Source: Neodiprion pinetum
Taxonomy: Eukaryota; Arthropoda; Insecta; Hymenoptera; Diprionidae
Assembly: GCF_021155775.2 (NCBI RefSeq)
Contig: NC_060235.2
Coordinates: 37,798,607-37,862,606, forward strand
Direction of reading: 5' to 3'
DNA: 64,000 nucleotides
This document shows positions 39,936 to 51,162 of this stretch, piece by piece. The position numbers and the translations under genes were made by a program. The notes below the pieces were generated by a model. The model saw only the letters and a list, made by a program, of their open reading frames with translations, had not been told where the DNA came from and searched no databases. Position 1 is the first letter of the stretch; every line of letters begins with the position of its first letter.

Positions 39936-40363
39936 CTGAGAGAAATTTCAAGTTTCGGTTACCGCTCGATCCTTAACTGTTTTCATTTTTTACCACAATC
40001 GAAAAATATAGTTCCAGGTAGAAAATGAAAATCAGTTTTCTAGCTGTTACCGGAAAGTCTGGTATCCGTTACTATTCTTTATCGTTACGATCACTGTTGC
40101 TATATTTTCTTCCAACTGTTGCGAAAATTGAATGCTTGTGCAAGAATAAATTGACGTTGAAGCCTTGTTTAAATAAAAAAGTGGAGTAAACCTCACAAAC
40201 TGATTCTGCGTTGCAATTACCAAAAAAGAACCGACGATAGCGAAAAATGGTTGGGCGTACCTCGTTTTTCGCAATTCCAGCAATATTCGAACAGTTTTTT
40301 TTTAACGATACCGGTTCTACTGAATTTTTCTAGTTACTGTAACAAATAAAATTTTTCTCAGTG
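39936..40363 (-). mobile_element. CACTGAG MITE copy 11
   Basis: A near full-length inverted copy with left end CTGAGAGAAATTTC and right end TTTTCTCAGTG. The hairpin part (39954-40058) is well preserved. Confidence 0.83.
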
Positions 40364-42999
40364 CACGGTCAAAGTTTTTCTCAGGTTCGTTTCTGTTCCA
40401 TTCGCGTTCGGCATCGTTGGCATAAGAAACACCGGAGGATATTCTTTGAACGGTTTTTCTAAAACTTATTACACGTACGTGAAATCTCTTCCACCAAGGT
40501 ACACGAAATTCTTGGGTGTTCATTGCTGCGCAGCTGTGGAAGCTTCTTATTTTTTGATTATCATTAAGCCTTATTGAAGCGAATGAAGAGAGAAAAACGG
40601 CGCTGTCAAATCATCACCTTTCTCCGTCCGCGGTGAAGTTAGCGAGCTTTTCATACTTCAGGTATAATACATCGTATTGTGAATGTTCGTCCGGGCGTGC
40701 ACGAGGTAAAAACACTCGAAGAATACGAAATAGGCTGCCGATTCTTCGCCGCCTCCTCTGTTCTCTTCTCACCTCATACGGATGAGCGCGAAATTTCATT
40801 TCGCGAAATTCGGGAGCGGGGAATTGCGTTTCGGTGTTCCTATTTATCTCGGTTTCTTTTTTTCTTTTTTTTTTTTTTACGTTTTGTTTTTTCTTCCCTT
40901 GCAGATTGAATCAAAGCTCCTCGGGCATTTCGCGTATCCGTTCGACGCGTAGAGCTAATTTGAAAACCGCCGAATTAGAACCAGGGTTCGGAGTCAAATG
41001 CCAAGTGTAAATACACATGGGAGTCTCGTGTTTATTCAAACTGTTGAAATTGTCGAGTAGTGTCCCCGAAATTCGTCAAACTGGAAATGCCGGCTTGAAC
41101 GTCCCGACGAAGATTGACGCGAAACCTCCGGACGGGTCGAGCTAGATTCAATTTGTCATTCGCCAATTTCGGCACTGTTTACCCGTGTTTACTCACTTCG
41201 GGACAAGTGCCAGCTGCGCGCAAGCCGCCCGAAAAACCCGCTAATTCACTCCCTGCGTTTCTTTTCCAACTTTTTTCACCCTCGGGAAAAAGAATCTCAA
41301 ATTTCGTGTAATTTAAGGGCACAGACCTAATCCCGGGAACAATTACACACGAGGTGTGGTAATTGATGGGAAATTCGATCCGACAACATCCAACAATTTA
41401 ACCGGGGAAACAATTATCGAACTAACGAACGACTTTCCTCACCATTTAAAACCTTTCACCTTTCATCCTTTCTAGTCGAGGTTTTTTCGGCGAGCCTCTC
41501 TTGTTCAGTGGCTACTATTAACCGGTGTAATTGGTAGGCACACACACTTTTCACCCACACATGTATTATATATACTCGAGTACTCGTCAAGTGCCGGGAA
41601 ATTAAAAAGGCCGCTTAAAATGCGTAGTTAATATAAAGCGAGGAAAGCAATTACTTTTCACACCTCTCGGAGCTTAACCCTTGTAAACGTGTTTACAGAT
41701 AAGTTCTCTTGTCGAGAGTTTAAGAGCACCTTGATTTTGATCTGTGCTAATTTTCTGCCTTTTCCTACACTCCTTATTTTTAGCACAAAAGTTTTTCGCA
41801 CATGGAATTTAATATGCCACGTGTAGGAGGCGGCTAATGACTTGCAAATGTTAACACCCGTTTTTCTACTTTACGGTATAATTTTATTCTTCGAGAATTC
41901 GTAGGCATTTTTATGCTGCCAACTTTCAACTCCGTTTACTTGGAATGAAAATTTTTCTGATCCCGGGACTCCCCGATAATTACCTCTGGTGAATAACTTT
42001 GCTAATTAAGAACGATGCAAAGAACATCAAAGTAAGTAAATACTAAATTTCACCTAGGGTGTTAATAATGTGTCGATGAAACGAAATTCCTGACGGAAAC
42101 TCGCTTAGCCACTTTTCACCGGCTCGTTTTCACAGCGCTCCTGTTTACTTTCGTTCAATTTAATATCGTCGCGGAGTTGTGCGTTGAAGCTGTTCGTTCC
42201 AAGTCTCCAAGCGTTATATAATGATACGAAAAATTGTATATACTAACTGGGCAGAAAGGTGCGTTTGGAAAAATACAACTCACGCATTGCGCAAATGTGT
42301 TTCGCAGACGAGAAGTAAAATTGAAATGATAAACAAGCAACTTTCCCAAGAGTCACTCTACGGCGAAATGAACGCAGTTTAGAAAAAAAAATTTGATAAT
42401 CGAGTTTGCATTTCGAAACTGTAAATGACGGGAAGGAAATTAAAATTCAAACCCACCTTTCCCACCCATGTCTGCAAATATTGTCCTTTCCACAACGGTC
42501 TTAAAAGCCTTGTATTTTGTTATCGTCATTTCGCGTCCTTTGAAATTTTCGACGATTGACCAATGCGAATGCGAAATTTGGCGAACGAGGGAACCCCACT
42601 TTACTTCAGAGAAGTCTAAGCTTCGTCACCTTCTGTGAAATTACGGTAATCAGCGAGAGCAAATTACGGCTAATTTTAGCTCGCGAAGCTTTCGTCGTGA
42701 ATGGAATTCGAACTGGTTGAAAACATGTCGCGAAAGTTTTCTCGAAAAACGGCTTCTGCAAATGGCCAAATTTGTCGTCCGGATACTTCGTTCTCTCTTG
42801 AGAAATCATTTGCAACTTGTTCATGTCAAGCATTTCAATCTCGTTCCGTCTATCGTACGATACATTCCTCTAAATATATAAACAACTGTGGCGAACAACA
42901 ATATTTTACTCAACGATGGTGACCAACTCTCCACTTTACATACAAAATAATCACGATGGCCGGGATTCGGGTGAATGGAGATTAACTTTATCACTTGAA
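40364..42999. other. Non-coding stretch, nothing recognised
   Basis: Short ORFs without domain signals; composition shifts towards AT past about 42 kb. Confidence 0.5.
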
Positions 43000-43541
43000 A
43001 ATATTTTTCAATAATCACTTTTATTTTCTATACCCTTATTGATATTAAATAACGTAATTAGTTAGTTACACAGGGTATATATATATACATATATATCGTA
43101 TATATATTTTACATGGAAAATTCTATCCCCTTTTTATTCACCTTCCGTAACATTTCGAACGTAATTTTTATCCATTTTCTTTTTCTTGCCTACCACATCA
43201 TTCGCTTATATATTTATATCTCATAAATTTATCTTGTTATACCTTTCAGCCACAATACTCCCCAAATTACTATATTCATTTCTGTGCATACACGGTATGA
43301 TGCTCGCGGCATATTTATCAGTTATAATGAAGGTAGCTGAAGGATATAAATACCATACCGATCGTTGTTATAATTCGTACGGCGTTGATTAATCGATCGA
43401 CATCGATCCAAGCTTCCTGGCCAAATTACAATATATATGCGTATTATATTATATATCGTTATAATACGTGAGTATTAGTCGCGTGCGAATGAAATTTTCC
43501 TCCTTTTCTTAAATCCAATATATTATAGGTACAGGATACAA

Positions 43542-43573
43542 GTTACGTTACGTTACGTTACGTTACGTTACGT
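43542..43573. repeat. (TTACG)n pentanucleotide repeat
   Basis: About six units of GTTAC/TTACG. This is not the insect telomere unit TTAGG. Confidence 0.9.
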
Positions 43574-46500
43574 CAACGTTGACCTCGCGTACTTCGAGCG
43601 AGTTTAGATTCACGAAGTATAATATTGATAATAAATTTATATTTTAAATTTGAATTTAAATCTATTCGTAATAACAGTAAAATGTTGCAATACCTCGCTT
43701 TAGTAATAAATTATAATATACAAGGTTTAGTACGTGTCTATACAACAACCAGTTAGAGAGAAAATTTTCTTATTGTTAATTCTTTTTTTTTTTGTTTTTT
43801 CTCCTTTCCGTTTTTCTATTTTTTCCCACAGATCGTTATACAAATTTTATAATTTTGTGTCTAGCTTAAAATCCACTCATCTCGAACGATTCGTAAGTTT
43901 TTAGTTTTTGTTAGTCGTTTTTCTTTCTTTTTTCTTTCTTTTTCTCTTCGATTCAATCTTTACCTTGCATTTCAATTGGAAGATGATTTTTATGTCGATG
44001 CGCCTTTGAATTAACCATAACTCTCGCATATCTTTTCATCGCCAATTAAAGTTACAGTTATTTCAAAATACAAATAACATATACATACATGCACGGCATC
44101 CCCTTCGAATATCACGTTAAATTTTATTCGAAAAATTGGTCAATTCGATCTGTAAAAAAAATCATGACGTTGGTCAGTGCGGATAATTAAATATTCGATC
44201 CGTAAAAAGAAACGAAGAGACAATAAACGCGAGAAGACGTAGAAAAGAAAACGGAAAAAAAAATTCCCGTTTGCTTGTAATTTTATCGGACACCCTGCAT
44301 ATATACATAGGTTAGTATATTATGACAGGCCTTTTCCTCCTATCTAAGAATTTGAAATTCTAACTAAAAAGCAAAGAGCGTTTTTTTTTTATTCATTATC
44401 ATTGTTGTTATCACTATGTGTAAATAATAATTTCACATCGTAGATTGTTCTCGCCTATGCGTGAGAAGAAATAACGACGTAATCTTTGATGAAGTTGAAT
44501 AATTAATTTTTTCTCACTTTCGCGATAAATTCAAAGAATCAACGCAGATACAAATATAATTCTTTTTTTTTTTTTATCTATAATATAAATTCTTCCGTTT
44601 TATACAAAGATAAGAAATGAAAGAGGGAAAAAATTGTCAATGTAAGAAAGTACAATGTGCTGTGAATTTTGCATGTATTACTCGAACTTCAAGGGTATAA
44701 TAAAATGATGAATATCGTTACGTTAAATATATGTATATTTTTTTTAATGCTTGTCATACGGGCGGAGAAATTAAGTTTCATACTTTCAGAAAAATAGATC
44801 GTTATATGTATATACCTTGTAATTTTCCACTACATCTTTGAAGTTTCGAAGGAATCTAATATTTATTATGTTTTTTTTTTCATTTTTTTTTTTCTTCACA
44901 ATTCTTTCTAGCGTCTGGGGTACAGGCACTGTTCTTGATAAAATGTAATATACGTATAGGTATATATGTATGTGCTAATAATGTATGTTCTTACTTGATA
45001 ATAGCAATAGATTAAAAATGAATTTATTAAATCGTTTTCAGGTTTCTATCTAAGGAATCTAATATCGCATCATTTTACCAGAATATTCTTGTCATAACGT
45101 TCTTCTGACGCGACGTGATTGTAAAATTCTGTAGCACGCCCATAATACAAATTATGCAACATACTGTAATCGATATTATGTATGTGTACATATATATATA
45201 ATATATATATATATTGCACGGAAGTCGTCCTCATTTTTATTACGTGCATAGGTATGGTTCATTTGTTTTTTTTTCTCTCTTTTTTTTTTCTCACCGCGCT
45301 TATCAAGAAACTAAGAACATTGGCGCTATTCGCACTAGACACTTACACACTGAATGAAATTTTTTAATAAATTAAAGCTACGCTAAACTTGAACTATGTA
45401 ATCTATATTAAAAGAAAACTTCGAAGATTGAAATAATTATGCACGATATACAGCGAAAGAACTATACATATGTATATATTATACTTATACATACAATATT
45501 TATGTATAATAAAATTAAATACAAATATATTATATTATATTTACGCACGTATTAGCTCATATAAGCTTTGATGTAATATTACTTTTCAAAAATCTTTCGG
45601 TTGGTTTCTTTTTTATCATTGTTTCAACTAGGTTCTTTTTTTTTTTCTTAACAATTAAGACTGGATTCATTGCGCTCCTCGTCATTTCACACGTTATTAA
45701 AACAGCAGCTCCGGCAATCTTAACACTATATTTCTATAAGTATTGACGAGATTTTAATTATAACAAATCGTCGTAATTTATTTGCTTCTTTTTTTTTTTT
45801 TTTTTTTTGTTTTTGTTTTGTTTTTTTTTTTTTCAGTTCTTCTACTCTTGAATCGTCATAAATTGTAAAGTTGCGCATTCAAAATATTCAACAGTGTAAT
45901 ATACATTTACAATAATTTATCAGGTAATTAATGTATATATGCGTACACAGGGTGTTTAACGTACAATTTTAGACAACCTTTGATTTGCTTAGCCTCTCAC
46001 TCTCTGGTTTTCTATCTTACATGGAAAAGAAGCGTGTATTCATACGGGATATTCGGTACACGAACGGAGAAACCGAGGAAAAATAAATGCGAGCAAGTCA
46101 TAAACTCAGTGCTTGTGAATCATAAGAAAAAAGCGTCTAAGCTTTGCACTGGTATTTAAACTACTTTTCGAGAGCCAACTATTATTCCGACTATTTATAA
46201 ATTTGCAGATTTCCGAGTCTAGCCGAATGTTATTTGGTACGAGGGTCAATAATCGCGTTTCGAATCTTATATAAACTTTTAATGATATGTATAACGATTA
46301 AATATATATATAATGTAATAGTAATCGTTGGTAATATATGTATTTTATAATAATAATAGTGACAAGAGTCAGAAGGACCAAAAGCACTTTTGCGTGATAT
46401 GTTGTCGAACTATGTAAACCGCTAATTACACATCGAACGTCTAGGTGTATAATATAATATATTATGCATTATATAATACAACAAGTTTTTGCTTTAATTA

Positions 46501-47502
46501 AATTGCAATTGTATATTAATATCACCCTGATAACGCTTATATGCACAACAATATACATATGTAAGTATACGCATAGCGAATCTACCGTCTACTAAACAAC
46601 AGCTTAAACCTAATATTATTAAAATTATTAATCCGATTAAAAAAAATTCCAACGGTCGTCTCTTTGAGCCCATAATTTCTCATTCAATCCGCCGCTTTCG
46701 CTCCATAATATACGTAACATCTAAGCTACATCTTACGTAATCTACGCTGTTATGTATGCTTTTCATATTGTGTATATATTGCATTGATTAGTACCAGGTA
46801 TGATATAGGATCGAAGAAGCGTAATTACTTCGAATTAATTAAACACACTAATTCGCTGCGAATTTTCTAATTAGGTGTGCGACGGCTGTTGTTCAATTTC
46901 AGCGAGTCGTCACATTTACAAGCCATCTGTTTGCGTACTTTCTCGCTTTACGTTGACGATCGTTTCATTTTACGATTATACTTACGCGATCGGGTGTAAT
47001 GAACCAAGTGTCGTGTAATTGATCCTCCGCGGTGTTCGAAGTGTTGCAGGTTTGACAAGGGTGGCATGCGAGGATATATTTGTTTTTCAAGCGCCGATAC
47101 CTGTCTTTTAACCGCAAAGCGGAAAAAATGAAAGAAGATCGAAATGCATTAATTAACTGTGTACATAGGTATGTATACGGATAGAGGGAAAGGTTAATAA
47201 TTTTCGTGTATATTTGGTGGGGGAGAAATCTAAATAATCCGAAGATGATTCGAACAAATCTCATCCGTAATTTTTTCTTTAAATTTGTTACACATTGCAG
47301 GGTGTGGGTGTAATATTGATGAAAACGTAGCTTTTCTCTTTCTTCAATAATTAAACGTACATTTTATATAAACGTGGATGTAATGGAAGAGTATATAACC
47401 GTATTTTTCTTTTCGATTTATTATTATCGTTTAATTTCATCTTCGTCAACACGTTTCACAAAGTTAGTCGGAAAAGATTTCAACAAGTTTCTTCCGGCTA
47501 AC

Positions 47503-47508
47503 ATATAT

Positions 47509-47546
<38 letters not shown>

Positions 47547-47553
47547 TATATAT
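47503..47553. repeat. (AT)n microsatellite
   Basis: A TA-rich simple repeat in the AT-rich block, with a central pure (AT)n of about 15 units. Confidence 0.88.
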
Positions 47554-48919
47554 AATAGCAAATTGAGTAGAAGAAATTTTTCAAGAAATGCGTACAGCCG
47601 TAAATTGTGTAACTGACGTATCTACCGAAATTTTGGTTTAATAAATCATTTTTACAGCATTTCAACCTCATTATATTGTTTATTGTGTAGGTAGGTATGT
47701 ATGTTGTATAGGTAAGTATATATATATAGGTATAAGTTTGTTTCGAGGTGAGACGTATAGACGATGTTACATAAAGGTTTAAGCTTTAGGATTGTATAAC
47801 AATGTTGTAACATTAGGGAAAGACTAGATTTAGGCGATATTAAGTGGCTCTCCTATAATTATAGGTATAATGCATATTGTATATACTTACAATCTTGACT
47901 GTTTTCAACTAGACAGTGAACTTAATGAAATTACATGCGTAATTATGAGTTAGGTATAATAAGATGATCTTGCGTATTACAGGTATAACGGAAAACTTGA
48001 AGTTTTTTTTTTTTTTCTCTCTCATGTCCTACAATACAAAATAGTGGGCGTTTCTTCATTTCTTTTTTTCTTCGTGTACTACAAGTTAATAATTATAATA
48101 ACATGACCTATATCAACAGCGCGTGCTTTCACATTATTTTCCCTTTTTTATATTCTCGTTTAATCCGTCTACTGAATTTAATTCTGTCCTTGTTGTTTTT
48201 TTTTTTTTTTTTGTTTTCATTGTTTGTCACATCACGCGTCCAGGCAATTTTTTCCTTTTCCTTGCTTTCTATGTAATATGTTTCATGATATATATATATA
48301 TATATATGTATATAAGCAACGAATTCGTTAGTTATAAACTCGCGCGCTTATAGCTTTTTGCTTTTCTTTTTCGTCTCTCTTTTCATCATCAACAGTTGTA
48401 CACAATGATAATATCATCGATCGTAATCACAATTATATCTCATAATAATAGTATGTCAATATCATATTCATATATATGACGCATTCCATGACATCTCGAT
48501 CGAGATTCTACGTCGATATATCAGATTAGCTTTATAATTTTTTATGGGAAATTGTACGACGAAAAACGTAATCGCAATTTTTTTCACAATGTTTCGACCC
48601 AGCGTATCTGAAGTACGATTTGAAAACTTTAAAATAAAACACTTGCTTTCTGAAATTTGATAAAATTCAGAAAAATCTCATTAAATATAATAACATTTTT
48701 GTAAACCTATTGGAAGATGGAGATTTCATAACTTCAAAAGATCAATAAGAAAAATGAAAGAAACAAAAATTATTATTATTGGATTGCATTTTTGACATAA
48801 GGAAGAAAATAAAAGCTCATTTTAATATGGGCCGAAAAATATCTATTCAGAGAGATCTGAGTCATCAACGCAGAATCTTGATCGAGATCTCATGGAAGAG
48901 CCCATATATATATATATAT

Positions 48920-49920
48920 GAGGGTGGTTCAAAAAAGTCGACAAATTTTTTTTTTCAACGTCACAGCATTAAAAGTTGTAGGAAGAGGAAAGATTTAAGA
49001 TGCCTGTTAAAAATTAAGCCCTTAATTTGACTATTCAGTGGTTCCAGAATGCCGTTTTTCATTTTCCATTTCATTAACACGCGAAAATAATTTCACTTTC
49101 ATTCTGAATTTTGTAGCTCAGTAACGAGGCAATGTACGTAAATGTCCGCTGCATTTCTTTTGTATAAAATTGAATGTTCTAGAAAAAAGGTCTGTTATAA
49201 TTTTTCGATAACTCAACTATTTTCAAAGTTATTCGGTTAAAGTTAAAATCATATGAAAATTCACTTTCTCTCGAGATCAACAACGAAAATACTAGACTTA
49301 TCACAGAATATTGTGATTTTTCTGTGCAAAGCATTACAAACGCTATAAAATCATGTCATTAAATTAATTTTTAATTCGAGAAAATTTATTTTTTGCTAAA
49401 AAACGGTACTTTTAAAGCAGAATTACATATAATACGTATTATTACTTGCAATAATTGGAAAAGAAATTTGCCTACCTTGAAAATTAATCGAATGACATGA
49501 TTTTACGGCGGTTTTAATGCTTTGCAAAGAAAAACCACAATATTCTGTGATAAGTCTAGTATTTCCGTTGTTAATCTCGAAAAAAGTGAATTTTCGCATG
49601 ATTTCGATTTTAATCTTGAATAACTTTTGAAAGATTTGAGTTATCGAAAAATTATAACAGACCTTTCTCCAGGACATTCAATTCCTTCGAAAAATCATTA
49701 TCGGATATTTATGTACATTTCTTCGTTACTGAGCTACAAAATTCGGAATGAAAGTAAAATTATTTTCGCCTCTTAATCAAATGGAAAATGAAAAATGGCG
49801 TACACTAAATATTAACATTAAGGGTTTAAATTTTAACAGGCATCTTATTTCCTATTCCTTCAGCTATTTAAGGTGTGAAATTGAAAAAAGAATCAACTGA
49901 TTTTCTTGAACCATCCTAAT
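48920..49920. mobile_element. Long near-palindromic foldback element, about 1 kb
   Basis: The left end AGGGTGGTTCAAAAAAGT pairs with the right end, reverse complement AGGATGGTTCAAGAAAAT. The two arms (about 48920-49375 and 49460-49920) remain similar over their whole length, for example ACTAGACTTATCACAGAATA in the left arm and its exact reverse complement near 49550. The loop is under 100 bases. It would fold into a very long hairpin if transcribed. No ORF. Confidence 0.8.
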
Positions 49921-50137
49921 ATACATATTTATATATCGAAGTAATTGGATCAGGGGACTCGGGGAAAGTGCGACCTAGAATTTTCCAATCGCAATCAGAA
50001 AATTACATAACTGTTTACTTTTAATAAGTATGCAGAAGTAAAATTTGTATTTCGTACAACGTACGATTCGATTGAATTTTACATCGAAAAAACAAGCTAA
50101 CAAAATTTCGGTTACACTAACTCCGGTTCACCTTGGT

Positions 50138-50190
50138 AATAATAATAATAATAATAATATTAATAATAATAATAATGATAATGATGATAA
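50138..50190. repeat. (AAT)n microsatellite
   Basis: AAT/TAA units with GAT interruptions over about 53 bases, downstream of the transporter stop. Confidence 0.9.
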
Positions 50191-50821
50191 TAGTATAACA
50201 GTAACATTCATAATGACGATGAGAATTCAATAGTGATAATATTATGTATGTATTAATGTATATATTGCCGCGATTATTTACGCTATCATCTGTCCCGACA
50301 GACTTTTACAGTACAATCAACAAATTACACATCTTTTGGAGAAACATCGTAACCCTTTGATGTAATATTATAAAATTGCAAAAAAAAAAAATACTCGCAA
50401 GATTGAACATTTGAGCAATTAAAATCGGTCTATGCAAACGGCCTGTGTGTGTATAAATACTTGACAATTGTAACGCTAACGTAAATAAATTATATACGCC
50501 GGCTGTGTGTATATGAACCTTTTTTGCGGCAATAAAGAAGCAGAAAATAAATCGATTCTCACAACGCTTGTCATAGTTTCCTTTCGCACCGACGCGAATA
50601 TGATTCAAGGTTTATCCCGATTATGTCGGGCGAGTATGTACCAACAATTTACCCGAAAGAATCAGCCAATGGGATATTGTGTAATAATATCAACAATAAT
50701 ATTGATAATCCCGCAATACCTCTAGCAGTGTAATATTATTATTTCATACTGCGGCGTATCATTTTTCATGTTTCCTTCGTTCTCAACGGTATTCTACGTG
50801 AAATAGACGGACGCCGGCTCT

Positions 50822-51162
50822 CTAGTCGTCCCAAGTCGGGAAAGCCTGCTCCGATACGAAAAGCACGTTCGCCTCTCCGGCGTTTCCTTGCGGATTCGTT
50901 TTCGCAACGTGACTCGGTGTCCCCCCGAAATTCGTGCTGCCGAATACCGGCTGACCGAAAGCGTCGAGCTGCTGACCCTCGTAAAATCCACGCTCCGTTC
51001 CCTGGCTGCTGTTGAACGTAAAGCTCGAAGCTTTTTGTTGCTCGGTCACCTTCAGCTCTATGTTTCCGCCGACGGAATCTCCGCTCTCCGCCGCGTGTTC
51101 ACCGCAGTCCTGCTCCTCGAGGGTGCTGTGCTTTATACCGTAGTAAAAGTACATTGCGAAAC
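50822..51162 (-). CDS. CAT transporter terminal exon and cytoplasmic tail
   Basis: The exon follows a strong pyrimidine tract and CCCGCAG. A split glycine is followed by 112 codons and TAG. It begins FAMYFYYGIKHSTLEEQ, the conserved end of the last helix, followed by a tail of about 100 residues rich in Gly, Ser, Asn and Glu that ends FPTWDD. The in-frame open sequence upstream of 51162 is intron, because family similarity stops at the acceptor. The stop at 50822 is the true end of the protein. Confidence 0.93.

Larger units (their letters stand above)
43000..50821 (-). other. AT-rich block downstream of the transporter: possible long 3' UTR or intergenic DNA
   Basis: Nearly 8 kb after the transporter stop has much higher AT content than either side. 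It holds many T-runs and TATA/GTATGT-like repeats, no recognisable exon and none of the CACTGAG MITEs that are common elsewhere. Many AATAAA-like signals (TTTATT on the plus strand) occur, so the transcript end cannot be chosen by eye. One long foldback element sits within it at 48920-49920. A minus ORF at 46965-47264 with a CxxC-like patch is noted but not supported. Confidence 0.35.

Noticed and set aside
43542..43573. Telomere-like repeat
   Set aside because: The unit is TTACG, not the insect TTAGG, and only about six units are present.
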